Assembly: GCA_024684035.1 (NCBI GenBank)
Contig: JAIKXQ010000084.1
Coordinates: forward strand, 1 to 52,360
DNA length: 52,360 bases
Direction: 5' to 3'
From: Eubacterium sp.
GTDB taxonomy: Bacteria; Bacillota; Clostridia; Lachnospirales; Lachnospiraceae
Shown here one piece after another: positions 14,979 to 25,353 of the stretch. Position 1 is the first letter of the stretch. Each line of letters opens with the position of its first letter. The notes under the pieces are model-generated. The model ran no database searches. It saw only the letters and a list, made by a program, of their open reading frames with translations, and was not told where the DNA came from. A program made the position numbers and the translations under genes.

Positions 14979-15116
14979 AAAGTTTCTTCTGATGATAACC
15001 CAAAAAGAACTAGCTTTTTACTGGCGCGGTTTGTAGAATCAGCATTTCGCACTCTTTCTTGAACGCAAAATCATGTCTTTTTCTTCCTTATAAATACAAC
15101 GCCGATAATTTACAAA

Positions 15117-18100
15117 TTAGCTCTTTAGTTTTTTTTCTTCAGAATGTTTTTTCTTTCTCTTGTACATGAACCCGGGAAATGTTGCTGCAATAGCAATCAT
15201 TCCCATCACGGATCCGACAAACACTGGCGTGTTGTGAAGATATTGCTGCCATGCGCTTGAAGAAATAAACACCTTCTTATTTACAGAACAAGCTTTGTTG
15301 CCAGCAACATCAAGAACTCTTACTTCCACTTTCTGCCAGTTGTCAGATGCCGTTAATTTGTAATCAAACTTACCATCATTCTTTGCGATAGTTTCTGCAT
15401 CAAGACTCTTTACTTTTTGTCCATCTACGAAGACATCAGCCTTCTTGACCGCAGTATTATCTGCTACATTTACAGTCACAACTCTCTCAACATCACGATA
15501 ACGTCCATTATCATCAATGCCGGTTAAGACAACGCTAGGAGCCGTCTTATCAACGACAAACCTGATATCTGCCTGTTTAATCTTGTTATCCTGTTTATTA
15601 CCTGCAGCATCTTCAGAACTGAGCTTGATCTCGTAATTTCCTTCTTTCTCGAAACAGCTTTTATCGATGACATACTCATAGCAGTGCCAACTGCTCTCAT
15701 CTTTTTTCTCAACTACCTTGTAGTCAACGCCTTTCTTCAGATTACAGATTTCACCATTCCATGTAGCTATAATCTTCTGATTGGAAAGCGCATTTACGTT
15801 CGTCTCATAAATGGTGATATCACAGCTATTTTTTACATATTTGGTCTGGAACTGCTGCGTCGTATTATTATCGAAACTATAGTTTGAACCAAATCGATTT
15901 ACGCTGAAGGTAACTGATTTTGTTGTCGTATTGCCTGCCAGATCGGTGAATGTCGCATTCAGTGTATAGATATCATCTTCATCAATGGTATGTCCAAAAT
16001 CATCCAACGCAAACTTCCATTGGCCATCTTCTTTTGACATTTTTCCATTTATAACATGATCTTTATGCTTACTTCCTCTTAAGGTAAGTTTGAAACTTTC
16101 CTCTGTAGAATTTACATCCTCTCCGACCACAACAGGGCATACAATTCCACTGTAGGCTTTTTCGTTTTCTACATTAATGAAGGACACCTCAGGAGCTGTA
16201 AGATCAACCGTAAAGCCTTCACATGTATAGGTTGTTGTTTCGTTTCCTGCCAGGTCTTTGCCTTTAAATGTAAACGAGTAATCACCATCCTTGTCGAATG
16301 TAATCGTAGCAACATGGACATCACCATCCGATTTCCATCCGGTAAGTCTCGGTGCATCAGCTTCACGACCGGAAAGACTTTTCTTAACATCAGCAGTAAA
16401 CTGAGCAGCGTCAAAGTTATGCTCTGTTACGATGATTTTTGCTGTTCTACTGGATTTATAATAATTACTGTTCTTCGCATCATTATTATCGAAATCTACA
16501 CGAACAGTCGGCGCTGTCTGATCGACAGTGAATTCGTCGGTCTGATTGTAATCCGACCTATTGCCCGCTTCATCGACACAGGAGACATTGAATGTATAAT
16601 CCGCATCACTATCAAATGTAATTGTGCATGTATTTACAGCCTCATCTTTCTCTCCGGCATCACTACCGATGCTCCAATTACTGATCACCGGCATCTTACC
16701 CGTGCTGCTTGTAATATCAAACTTCACTTTATCTGGATCAAAATTTCTCTCAAGAATCGTGACTGTCGCTGTTCTTGGTGTTTTATAGAACTTCGTATCA
16801 TTGTTTTGATCATAGGTGACAGCGATCGCCGGTCTGGTGATATCCACTTTCACATCCTTGATCACATTTGTCACGTTACCTGCATAATCTACTGCTTTGA
16901 CACGAATCTGCACATGATTGCTGTTGTTAAGTTCTGCCTTGACAGTCTCGTTATGAACGGAGGATTTCACTCTTCCGCTTCTGTCTGAAAGCTCATTGTC
17001 ATAGTTTCCGCTCTGAGTCACCTCTCCATTATTGAGAACCTCATAGCTTACGCTACGAAGTCCGGCATATGTTCCAGCCTTCTCAGGGTCATTAACTCGA
17101 ATTTCAAACGGCACATTGTTGTTATGAATCTTGTCATTTTCATCAATGGATACTTCAATTTCCGGAGCTACGGAGTCCACAATAATCGCATCAGAAGCAT
17201 TCATGTATTTTACATTTCCTGCTTTGTCTTCAACTCTCATATAAACTACCGCATCCCCGTCTGTATCAATCTTCAGACTCCCATTCCAGTCTTTCCAATC
17301 GACATCATCCATTGCCTTCAGAGACAAACCACTGAATACACCTCTGGAATTCGATCCGGGATGATGGATATGGTATTTAACTGATTTCAAGCCGCTGATG
17401 GAGTCATCAGCATTGTAGCCAACGGACAGCCCTTTGTTTGTGTAATGCTTAAACTTCAGGCTATTTGAGAAATCCCTGTGTGATTCATTGAGCTCCTTTT
17501 TATTGATCGTAATAGAACCAGATGGAGCAGTTTTATCTACTGTAAAGTACATAGGATCCATAACCGCCTTATTCCCGGCTAAATCTCTATACTCTACCGC
17601 AAGACTGTAATTTGCCTCATCGTCAAACGTCATTGTAATCGCATGCTTCGCGCTGTTATCGGCCCATTTTGAATTTTTTCTTTCAGCCTCAATATTTTTG
17701 CCGTAATGATCCTTACTTGTCTGAGTAATTTTGACCTGATCACTATCGAAGTTTCTTTCGGTAACATTCAGAACACCGATGATTGCTTCATTCGCGTATG
17801 CAGACCGATCTTCTACATGACCTGGCACAACAGATGTATTACTACGAGTCATGTAGTTCATATCAAGAACAGGCGCTACCTTATCAATAACAAAGTCTGT
17901 TGGCGCTGCACATCCGTCGTAATCAACCTTTGAAGTAGTGTTTCCGGCCTTGTCTGTAAGAGAAGGCTCGATATGAAAATCCATATCGGTCGCCGCATCT
18001 TCTCCAAAAACAAGTTTTACACTCACTTTCCGATTGTCTGTGTAACGGTTACGATCCGCATCTTTTTCCGTATCATTGGAACCAGCCTTCACCGTGATTC

Positions 18101-21100
18101 CTTTAACGAGTCCTTTTCTAAGATCCGCCAGACTATACCGAGTATTCTCCCCGGCTTTCATTTTGCTGGTGCGAACCGTAAACATGGCATCTTCCTCAGA
18201 GAATTCACGTTCCTGATATGTAAGCGTCATTGTTCTTGTCTGATTGAAGAACTTGCCATTCTCGACATGATTGTTATCATATGTCGCCTTGATCGTGGGC
18301 TTCCTAGAATCAATAACAATGTTATTTGTACCGTCTGTTCTGGCTGCCGGTTCCCACGTAGTGATATTTCCGGCCATATCTTTGACTGTGATACGGACAT
18401 GAGTATCATTGGAATGGATCTCATCAGCTCTGATTGCTGCTTTGATCACCAGGGAGGATCGTTTATTAAGGCCATCCAGGTTATTAGTTTTTCCTGCCGC
18501 AGTCGCTGCTGCAATATCATCATCGTCAACAACAAAGCTATCTGTTCCAACGATTGCTCCGTTCTTCAGGCTTTTTGTTCCGTTGACGATTTTATTATCA
18601 GAAATAACATCGACCTTGATTTCTTTCAATCCGGATGTGATGGAAGAAGCAGATGATACTTCAATCTTATAATTCACATCATCTGCATAACGCTTCGTAT
18701 CACCATTTTCCAGCGTAACAAGGCCGGTTACATTGACTACCGGACTGGATGTATCAATGACAACGCCGTTTGTTGCATAAATCGCACTGTTTCCAACATT
18801 ATCACAGACACTCATCAGTACTACATAATAGCCATCATCATTTCCTGGGATTCTGATATTGCCATTTTCTTTTGTGATTTTTGTCCAGCCATTTGTGCTG
18901 ATCGACTCCTCTTTGATAAGCTCTACTGCCTCGCCCTGAGTGAACACATGATCCTGGTCTCTATCTTCCAGACGAATGACTTTATATCTCGCATCTTTTA
19001 ATCCACTTCCGGCAATTCCATCATTCACATCATCAGAAATTTCATAAGAGATGACTGCATCATCCCCGGACTTGATCTGTTCAAAGATCAGCTCGTTGAC
19101 ATTTACACCATCATTCTTTTCCGTCGTCCTGGTTTCTTTATTAATCCCTCTGTTATTCTTTACGTCTACAGCGAATTTAACGCTAGGATAGCTTCCATCA
19201 ACGGACACGATCTCAGGCATATGATTGTCTTCGATTTTTCCATTATTGTTTTTGCCGGTTCTTGTATTACCATGATCAGCAACAGAAAGGTATACGCTGC
19301 CGGTCATCAATCCATCTTTTGCGTTGACGGCAGGCGCGAAATAATTTGCGTAAGAGTCAGTCTTGGACGAAGTATCCTGTTTGATATTGACAGAGTCATA
19401 GAGATCCTGAGAATCGTTCACTCCAAATGTTGCTTTTCCACCCGGGCGAACAAAAATGTGCCCTTCAGAAGACATCCAGGCATCTGTACTTTCGTCCGGA
19501 TTAAAGGAGATTGCATCCCATACATCTTTATCATCCGGTGTATATTTGCGTGTAACATCTACGCCAATAACACGATTCTGGGAAATGTTGAATTTATAGT
19601 TCTTATGATGTACGCCTGTGCTTATAACACGGATCGCATTAGGATAACTACCAACGTAAAAGTCTTTATCCAAGAGCTTGAGCTTATAATAATCGGAAAG
19701 GCGAATATTCTTGATCTCTTTTACTTCGTCTGTTGTAAGAGAATCGCATTCCAGATGGATCAAGTTATCTACTGTCCATTTGTCCGGAAGATTACCTCCA
19801 GATAAAGTTCTCCACTCTTTGCTGCCATATTCAACACTGAGGTCATTAATTGAGGCGTCGATAGAAAGCGGCTCCACATCAACATCCGGGCCAACAGATT
19901 CCATCTTGATTTCATATTTTTCTACACCAGACATTTTGATCTCAGAAAGTGTAGTTGCTTCTTTTCCAGCATCTTTGGACGCCAATTTTGCCTCTGCCTC
20001 GATCGTGATTTCATCCGCTCCGACAAGTCCAAGTGATTTTTTCACGGTTCCCTTCAGGTGAAAATGGTCTGTAGCATCATACGTCTTTTTTACAGTTTTC
20101 CATTCGACATCTTCCGCGCGAATCGTCCCGATCTTTTTGGGCGAAATACGCACCTTAAAATCAATATATGATTTTTTGAAGTTCCTGGTTGCAGGAGCAG
20201 TCGCACGAACAGTCACGTCCCCGGTACCGGTCGCTTCAATGGATCCATTCGAAATTTTCGCATTCTGACCATTCATGATCGCAAATGTCAGCTTTCCGTC
20301 ATAACCGTTGGATGCCTGAACATATTTTTCAAGCTCCTCTGTATCGCCATATTCCATGGCAATGTCATCAGCTTTAAGAACCGTTTCTGCTTCCTTAACC
20401 GTGATCTCCGGACCAGCATCCGGAATAGTAAGAATATAATTGTCCGCGCCCTGGATACTGATATTGGTAATCCTGGAATCATGCTTTCCACCATCAGCCG
20501 ACGTCATAATCGCATCTGCAGAAAAAGTGATCGCATCTTTTTTTTCGATCCCGGCTTTGCTTCTGATGCTTCCGCTCACCTTATACGTTGCTTCACCGTC
20601 ATATACTTTCTCGGTTTTATCCCATACGATATCTTCAGTAGAAATAGTACCAAGATCCTTTTTTTCTACATTTACGGTAAATTCCGTGGTCGCTTCCTCG
20701 TAATTCGAAGTACTGCTTGCAACAACCTTTACAACGGATTCTCCAGTTCCCTTTGTGATGATTTTGCCCGTGTTTGTAACTTCGATCGAATTACCCTCTA
20801 CTGTGTAGGAAAGTATGCCATCGTACCAGGATGATGTATTTACGATTTTTGTGATGTCGATCTGATCACCATATGTCATAACCACGTTATCTGCGGCAAG
20901 TGCATTCTGAGCAGCAGTAACTGTGACACCTGGTCCGTTCTTTGGTAGTACGTAGGAGTAGTTATCAGCGCCCTTGATCTCAATATTTGCAAAGGTTGTT
21001 TTGTGTAGTCCGGCCTTCGGATTACCAAGATCAACAACACCGGCGATCACCACATCATCGCCATTAACAATCCCGGCAGACTGTTTTAACGTACCTTCCA

Positions 21101-22172
21101 AATGCATGGTTGCATCCCCGTCATAGGGTTTGGTAATTGTTTTCCAGTCGATCATATCCGGAGTGATGGTTCCGATATCTTTCTTGCTGATATTAATACT
21201 GAACTCCTTGGAGACAGCTTCGTAACCATCAACAGCTTCATTTTCAGCTTTAATCCTTACAGATCCGGTTGAAAGCATGTGAAGCATATCGTTGTCGATA
21301 TATGCCGCATTTCCGTCTATGACACTGTAATTGATTTTTCCGGTAAATCCATCTGCAGGAGTTACAAATTCCGAAAGCGGAATATCCTCACCGTAGATAA
21401 CCTCGCCATCTTTTACCTGCATCTCAGGTGCTTTTACAACAATATAGAACTCAACGGAGCTTTCAGCATATGCATCATCCTCCTCCAGTGTCGCACGAAG
21501 TTTGATCATGCCATCTTTAACTGCGTGATAAACAGTGCCATCCATGGAGACGCTTTCTCCATCCAGAATGTCCAACTTAATCATCCCTGTAGCATCCTGT
21601 GGGATATTCAGGAAATCCCTCAAATCCCCTTCATCTCCACGGGTAAGTTCAACATTATCAGAGATAAGTACAACCTGATCTTTTTTGACACCTTCAAACT
21701 GCAGATTTGTAGTTCCTGCCAGAAGTTCTACTTCTCCATTAACGACTTTCATCCCTGGTTCCGAAATCTGGTAAATGATTTTTTCCCCGGCATATTTGTC
21801 ATCAAAATAGAAGGTTCCATTCTCAAAATATGGAATCAGCTCCTTGCCATCCACACTCTCAAATTGAACCATTTCTGTGTCAATGCCAACACCGGTCTTC
21901 TTGTCGGTAATTGTCATTTTTGTGGCCGTTTCGCCTTTTACAATCTCTACCGTTTTCTTTTTGCTATTCGCAGCATCCAAAGATGAGTCTAATAAAGCAT
22001 TCTCCATCTGCAGTAACGCCGAATCTGTTGTTCCATCCTTGCCGGGAAGAGACATGGAAGTGTCTGATGTTGTCGTCGGCATTGCCATAACAACACTATT
22101 CGGAAAAGATGTAGCTGTAATAACTAGGGCCATTGGTATAGCCAGCAGATTTTTCTTCACTTTCTTACTCAT
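15117..22172 (-). CDS. Giant Ig-like repeat surface protein (2351 residues)
   Basis: The ATG at 22172 (or the TTG just before it) follows AAAGGA and opens with a signal peptide ending SFPNSVVMA. Residues about 280-800 contain at least three MBG/YDG-type repeats, recognisable by KxYDGxAT, GxHKTxxxNIxIxGADNY and ALAADNVVMTYGD. Residues about 1050-2250 contain a long array of Ig/cadherin-like modules punctuated by repeated VDxTxP linkers (DKVAP, DKTAP, DSVAP, DITRP, DQTAP, DLTAP) and DxAGN turns. The C-terminus is one membrane helix (TPVFVGSVMGMIAIAATFPGF) and a basic tail YKRKKKHSEEKK. It would project from the membrane as a stalk or adhesin. It is the last gene of the kinase operon, starting a few bases after the adaptor's stop. 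Confidence 0.85.
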   Translation of the reverse strand: MSKKVKKNLLAIPMALVITATSFPNSVVMAMPTTTSDTSMSLPGKDGTTDSALLQMENALLDSSLDAANSKKKTVEIVKGETATKMTITDKKTGVGIDTEMVQFESVDGKELIPYFENGTFYFDDKYAGEKIIYQISEPGMKVVNGEVELLAGTTNLQFEGVKKDQVVLISDNVELTRGDEGDLRDFLNIPQDATGMIKLDILDGESVSMDGTVYHAVKDGMIKLRATLEEDDAYAESSVEFYIVVKAPEMQVKDGEVIYGEDIPLSEFVTPADGFTGKINYSVIDGNAAYIDNDMLHMLSTGSVRIKAENEAVDGYEAVSKEFSINISKKDIGTITPDMIDWKTITKPYDGDATMHLEGTLKQSAGIVNGDDVVIAGVVDLGNPKAGLHKTTFANIEIKGADNYSYVLPKNGPGVTVTAAQNALAADNVVMTYGDQIDITKIVNTSSWYDGILSYTVEGNSIEVTNTGKIITKGTGESVVKVVASSTSNYEEATTEFTVNVEKKDLGTISTEDIVWDKTEKVYDGEATYKVSGSIRSKAGIEKKDAITFSADAIMTSADGGKHDSRITNISIQGADNYILTIPDAGPEITVKEAETVLKADDIAMEYGDTEELEKYVQASNGYDGKLTFAIMNGQNAKISNGSIEATGTGDVTVRATAPATRNFKKSYIDFKVRISPKKIGTIRAEDVEWKTVKKTYDATDHFHLKGTVKKSLGLVGADEITIEAEAKLASKDAGKEATTLSEIKMSGVEKYEIKMESVGPDVDVEPLSIDASINDLSVEYGSKEWRTLSGGNLPDKWTVDNLIHLECDSLTTDEVKEIKNIRLSDYYKLKLLDKDFYVGSYPNAIRVISTGVHHKNYKFNISQNRVIGVDVTRKYTPDDKDVWDAISFNPDESTDAWMSSEGHIFVRPGGKATFGVNDSQDLYDSVNIKQDTSSKTDSYANYFAPAVNAKDGLMTGSVYLSVADHGNTRTGKNNNGKIEDNHMPEIVSVDGSYPSVKFAVDVKNNRGINKETRTTEKNDGVNVNELIFEQIKSGDDAVISYEISDDVNDGIAGSGLKDARYKVIRLEDRDQDHVFTQGEAVELIKEESISTNGWTKITKENGNIRIPGNDDGYYVVLMSVCDNVGNSAIYATNGVVIDTSSPVVNVTGLVTLENGDTKRYADDVNYKIEVSSASSITSGLKEIKVDVISDNKIVNGTKSLKNGAIVGTDSFVVDDDDIAAATAAGKTNNLDGLNKRSSLVIKAAIRADEIHSNDTHVRITVKDMAGNITTWEPAARTDGTNNIVIDSRKPTIKATYDNNHVENGKFFNQTRTMTLTYQEREFSEEDAMFTVRTSKMKAGENTRYSLADLRKGLVKGITVKAGSNDTEKDADRNRYTDNRKVSVKLVFGEDAATDMDFHIEPSLTDKAGNTTSKVDYDGCAAPTDFVIDKVAPVLDMNYMTRSNTSVVPGHVEDRSAYANEAIIGVLNVTERNFDSDQVKITQTSKDHYGKNIEAERKNSKWADNSAKHAITMTFDDEANYSLAVEYRDLAGNKAVMDPMYFTVDKTAPSGSITINKKELNESHRDFSNSLKFKHYTNKGLSVGYNADDSISGLKSVKYHIHHPGSNSRGVFSGLSLKAMDDVDWKDWNGSLKIDTDGDAVVYMRVEDKAGNVKYMNASDAIIVDSVAPEIEVSIDENDKIHNNNVPFEIRVNDPEKAGTYAGLRSVSYEVLNNGEVTQSGNYDNELSDRSGRVKSSVHNETVKAELNNSNHVQIRVKAVDYAGNVTNVIKDVKVDITRPAIAVTYDQNNDTKFYKTPRTATVTILERNFDPDKVKFDITSSTGKMPVISNWSIGSDAGEKDEAVNTCTITFDSDADYTFNVSCVDEAGNRSDYNQTDEFTVDQTAPTVRVDFDNNDAKNSNYYKSSRTAKIIVTEHNFDAAQFTADVKKSLSGREADAPRLTGWKSDGDVHVATITFDKDGDYSFTFKGKDLAGNETTTYTCEGFTVDLTAPEVSFINVENEKAYSGIVCPVVVGEDVNSTEESFKLTLRGSKHKDHVINGKMSKEDGQWKFALDDFGHTIDEDDIYTLNATFTDLAGNTTTKSVTFSVNRFGSNYSFDNNTTQQFQTKYVKNSCDITIYETNVNALSNQKIIATWNGEICNLKKGVDYKVVEKKDESSWHCYEYVIDKSCFEKEGNYEIKLSSEDAAGNKQDNKIKQADIRFVVDKTAPSVVLTGIDDNGRYRDVERVVTVNVADNTAVKKADVFVDGQKVKSLDAETIAKNDGKFDYKLTASDNWQKVEVRVLDVAGNKACSVNKKVFISSSAWQQYLHNTPVFVGSVMGMIAIAATFPGFMYKRKKKHSEEKKLKS

Positions 22173-22176
22173 CAAC

Positions 22177-22839
22177 TTATGCGATCCTTTCGTCTGTATG
22201 TACAATCACAATATCCTTTGTAACTTTGAACGACGCACGCTGCTTATGTTTCTTTCTCAATGGCTCTGTTTTTCCGAAGCTCTCGTCTTCGATATATCTA
22301 TCATCCAGGCCAAGCGGATCGATTTCCTCTTCTACCTTTTTGCTTAACGGAACCGTTTTTTCGTCACCATCCTGAAGCGGCGTCACTGTTCCTTTCGCAA
22401 ACATTGCCTGCGTATTGGCAACATTTTTTAGCGGAACAGTTTCTTCTGTTCCATCTATGTCTGATGAATGATCACAAAGAGGCGCCATTTCACGTAATTT
22501 CACGTTTAATGCCGTGGTTTCCTCGATTTGATTTTCCTTTTTCCAAAGAGGTACCGTTACCTCTTTGTTGTCATAAACTGCATCGACAGTCGTTTCCTTC
22601 ACCGGTTTTGATATTTCCGTTCTAGATACAATACCGTCTGCAAGTTTTTTCCGTCTTGTCCGTGTCATTTTGTTCGTGTGTGTTTTACGGCCAAACTTTA
22701 CACGATAGGACACGATCTTATACAGCTCGCATTTGATAAATAGAATCACGGACAGAACCACCCCTATACCTGCAGCGATAAAAAGTATTATTGAAAGCCG
22801 CGAAAACATCGCCGCCTGACCACCAATATTATTTATCAT
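22177..22839 (-). CDS. Membrane adaptor with repeated Thr-x-x-Leu motifs
   Basis: A 220-residue protein overlapping the kinase stop by four bases (ATGA). One membrane helix (about 14-36) precedes a long basic, low-complexity cytoplasmic region. That region carries five spaced Thr-x-x-Leu motifs: TVPL at 95, TTAL at 108, TVPL at 134, TVPL at 162 and TEPL at 191, plus a near match TVTPL at 151. FHA domains bind phosphothreonine and read the residue at position +3, so these look like kinase targets and docking sites for the FHA protein of the same operon. No enzymatic domain is present. It probably links the kinase to the giant surface protein. The function is inferred. Confidence 0.7.
   Translation of the reverse strand: MINNIGGQAAMFSRLSIILFIAAGIGVVLSVILFIKCELYKIVSYRVKFGRKTHTNKMTRTRRKKLADGIVSRTEISKPVKETTVDAVYDNKEVTVPLWKKENQIEETTALNVKLREMAPLCDHSSDIDGTEETVPLKNVANTQAMFAKGTVTPLQDGDEKTVPLSKKVEEEIDPLGLDDRYIEDESFGKTEPLRKKHKQRASFKVTKDIVIVHTDERIA
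22455..22464 (-). promoter_or_regulatory. TCAGACATAG inside adaptor gene
   Basis: Exact CTATGTCTGA on the plus strand within the adaptor coding region, 283 bases before the giant-protein start. It may be an internal promoter for the giant gene or a chance match; the distance is atypical. Confidence 0.3.
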
Positions 22840-24548
22840 TTCTTTTTCCTCTCAGCTTCTGTACCGGAGTAAGTAATCCGGATAGACTCCATAGAATCCT
22901 GTATATTCTTCTTTACACGATTCAGAAGAACCTTATCTGTATCTCCATCAACAAACGGGACAACGTCGTCGTGCAGATGCGTATTTACAGCTTCCAGTGC
23001 TTTCTTTATATCCTCTTCTTTGATTCCGGCATCTTTAAGCTCTTTCGTATGTACAGCACTTTGTCCGGTAAGTTCCTGATACATGATCAATGCTGTTCTA
23101 AGATTGTCCTTTTCTACCAGATTTCCTGCTGTCACCTTCGTGAGATCTTCCCAGTAGTTCTTGTACGATATCTTGGAATCTCCTGCCCGGTCTAACATAT
23201 TGAGAGACTGATAGTAGTCCGCTATTTTATAAAACAGCCTGGAACGAACAACACAGTCGTCAGACAGACTTGTGCTATTTTTAGCAATTTCAAACCACGG
23301 TTTTGACATCTGTTTGTTTCCGGTGGATTCATAATAGTAAAAATATGCGAGGCCCATTTTAAATGCAAATTCCGAATAATCCGCATCATTAGACTTCAGC
23401 ATTTCTTCATTCGACTTTCTTCCGCCCGGCGCAATATACCCGAGCAGCTCCGTCATATTGTCAGCCTCTTCTTTTGAATACGATCCATCGGAAAGATAAC
23501 TATCAAGAAGCTCCGTATATGCCTTTCCGGATGAAGGACTTACTTTTATCGCCTTACTGTAGTTCTCATATTTTGCTTCATCGGAAGTCGCACTTTCAGC
23601 AAGCTTCATATAGCTCTGGTAATTGTTATTTGTCAGCTTATCCGCCTGGACATTGCAGAATACACCTCCAACAAGCGTTGCAAAGGAAGCGGTACAGAGT
23701 GCCAAAAACATGCGCCATCTTCTTGCAAGCCTGTTTCTATATCCAGACTCCATGTCCGTGTAATGTTCAAGATCATACATAAGCTCCGAACAAGTTTGAT
23801 ATCTTTTGCCAGGATCCTGTTCCGTGCATTTCAGAATAATCTTTTCCAGACCTTCTGACAGCAACGGATTCCACTTCCGTATTGGCTTCATTTCATATGG
23901 AGGCATACCCGGACTTTTTCCTGTAATCAGGTGATAAAGCGTTGCTCCAATGTTATAAATATCCGTTCTCGCATCCGTCTGTCCATGGCCGCCAAACTGC
24001 TCAGGAGCTGCATATCCTCTTGTTCCAAGGCATCTTGTATCTTCATCATTGAATTCCTTATACTCGCGCGCAGTTCCAAAGTCGATCAGAACGATATCTC
24101 CGTTTGGCTTGAGCATAATATTTGATGGTTTGCAATCACGATATATAATGGCCGGATTCTGAGAATGAAGACAATCCATGACATCACACAATTGCATCGC
24201 CCAATCAAGAACAAGTTCCTGCGGCTGCGGGCCCTTTTCATCGAGAATACTTTTCAGCGTCACACCTTCGACATAATCCATAACTATGAGATATGTGTCT
24301 TCCTTATCGATTACATCAACAATGGATGGAAGATGTGCATGATGAAGTTTTTTTAAGATGTCTGTCTCGGCGATCAGATTCTGCCTGATCTTTTCCTGAT
24401 CCATTGTTCCGTCTTTGCGGACCTCTTTGATCGCCCAGCTCTTATTGGCCTTTTCAACATGCGCAAGGTAAACTGTTGACATACCTCCCTGTCCAATAAC
24501 AGAAAGGATCTTGTATCTTCCTGCTACAATGGTTCCAATTTCCAGCAT
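22836..24548 (-). CDS. Transmembrane Ser/Thr protein kinase (PknB-type)
   Basis: A 570-residue protein. The N-terminal kinase domain (about 10-270) has the glycine loop IGQGGMSTVYLA, the lysine in WAIKEVRK, the catalytic loop YRDCKPSNIML (HRD changed to YRD, with Asp, Lys and Asn kept), metal-binding IDFGTAREY, an activation segment with CLGTRGYAAPEQ, and TDIYNIGATLYHL. One membrane helix lies at about 285-302. The outer 270 residues are helical, TPR-like (EAKYENYSKAIKVSPSSGKAY), not the PASTA repeats of chromosomal PknB. GGAG precedes the ATG, and the phosphatase stop lies five bases upstream. It should phosphorylate Thr in the adaptor and FHA protein. Confidence 0.9.
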   Translation of the reverse strand: MLEIGTIVAGRYKILSVIGQGGMSTVYLAHVEKANKSWAIKEVRKDGTMDQEKIRQNLIAETDILKKLHHAHLPSIVDVIDKEDTYLIVMDYVEGVTLKSILDEKGPQPQELVLDWAMQLCDVMDCLHSQNPAIIYRDCKPSNIMLKPNGDIVLIDFGTAREYKEFNDEDTRCLGTRGYAAPEQFGGHGQTDARTDIYNIGATLYHLITGKSPGMPPYEMKPIRKWNPLLSEGLEKIILKCTEQDPGKRYQTCSELMYDLEHYTDMESGYRNRLARRWRMFLALCTASFATLVGGVFCNVQADKLTNNNYQSYMKLAESATSDEAKYENYSKAIKVSPSSGKAYTELLDSYLSDGSYSKEEADNMTELLGYIAPGGRKSNEEMLKSNDADYSEFAFKMGLAYFYYYESTGNKQMSKPWFEIAKNSTSLSDDCVVRSRLFYKIADYYQSLNMLDRAGDSKISYKNYWEDLTKVTAGNLVEKDNLRTALIMYQELTGQSAVHTKELKDAGIKEEDIKKALEAVNTHLHDDVVPFVDGDTDKVLLNRVKKNIQDSMESIRITYSGTEAERKKK

Positions 24549-24552
24549 TTGA

Positions 24553-25341
24553 TTACTCCTGATTTGTTGTTTTTATGACGATAACCGAAATATTGTCTTT
24601 TTCTTTTCTCTGCATATTGATATCGATTGCTAACTTGCATCGATCAGATATGGATTTTTCAGAATTCATACGATCCGTTTGAAACAGCCTCAGAAATTCA
24701 TCCGGTGATACTGCATGGCGAAAGCCATCGCAGCACACGATAAACACATCATCGTTCCCATAAGTTCCAAAGGTTTTATCCGGACTGACGCCCTCCATCG
24801 CACCAATACACTGTGTAAGAACGCTCCTGTTTTTGTGGTATTTTGCTTCCTCATGCGTTAATTTCCCGGCATCAATCATTTCCTGGATCCACGTATGATC
24901 TTTGGTGATCTGATCAATTTCACCTTCAGAGATCTTATACAATCTGCTATCCCCAACATTTACTACAACATAATGATCCCGATACATAAGAGTGATGCAG
25001 GCTGTGGTTCCACAGTCTGCACCAATTCGCTCACTATATTCGGATATCATCACATCACATCTCTTGAGTAAGCGGATAAGCGAATCGGAAGCTTCATCCA
25101 TCATGTGATGTACCTCATCCACTCCATTAATAATGAAAGGAAGCTCATCTTCAAACCAGCTAGACAGATGTTTTGTTAATTCTCCACTTGCGACTTCACC
25201 TTTTGCAAGTCCACCCATTCCATCGCACACAGCCGCAAAGCAAACTGGATACCCGTCTGCATCTGCAGTTTTCAAAAGCATTGAGTCCTGATTTGTTTTC
25301 TTTTTTATTCCTACGTTTGTTTCAGCTGCTGTAAGAAACAC
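24553..25341 (-). CDS. PP2C-type (PPM) Ser/Thr phosphatase
   Basis: A 262-residue cytosolic enzyme with a GTG start 8 bases after AAGGAG. The PPM motifs are intact: NVGIKKKTNQDS, VCDGMGGLAKGEVAS with the metal-binding Asp and Gly, GTTACITLMYRD, VNVGDSRLYKI, ITKDHTW, VLTQCIGAM and FIVCCDGFRHAVSPDE, then a terminal DNISVIVIK. It would remove the phosphates placed by the adjacent kinase. Genes for PPM phosphatase and PknB-type kinase are commonly paired in Firmicutes. Its stop lies inside the kinase ribosome binding region, giving tight coupling. Confidence 0.92.
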   Translation of the reverse strand: MFLTAAETNVGIKKKTNQDSMLLKTADADGYPVCFAAVCDGMGGLAKGEVASGELTKHLSSWFEDELPFIINGVDEVHHMMDEASDSLIRLLKRCDVMISEYSERIGADCGTTACITLMYRDHYVVVNVGDSRLYKISEGEIDQITKDHTWIQEMIDAGKLTHEEAKYHKNRSVLTQCIGAMEGVSPDKTFGTYGNDDVFIVCCDGFRHAVSPDEFLRLFQTDRMNSEKSISDRCKLAIDINMQRKEKDNISVIVIKTTNQE

Positions 25342-25353
25342 TGCCTGTTCTCC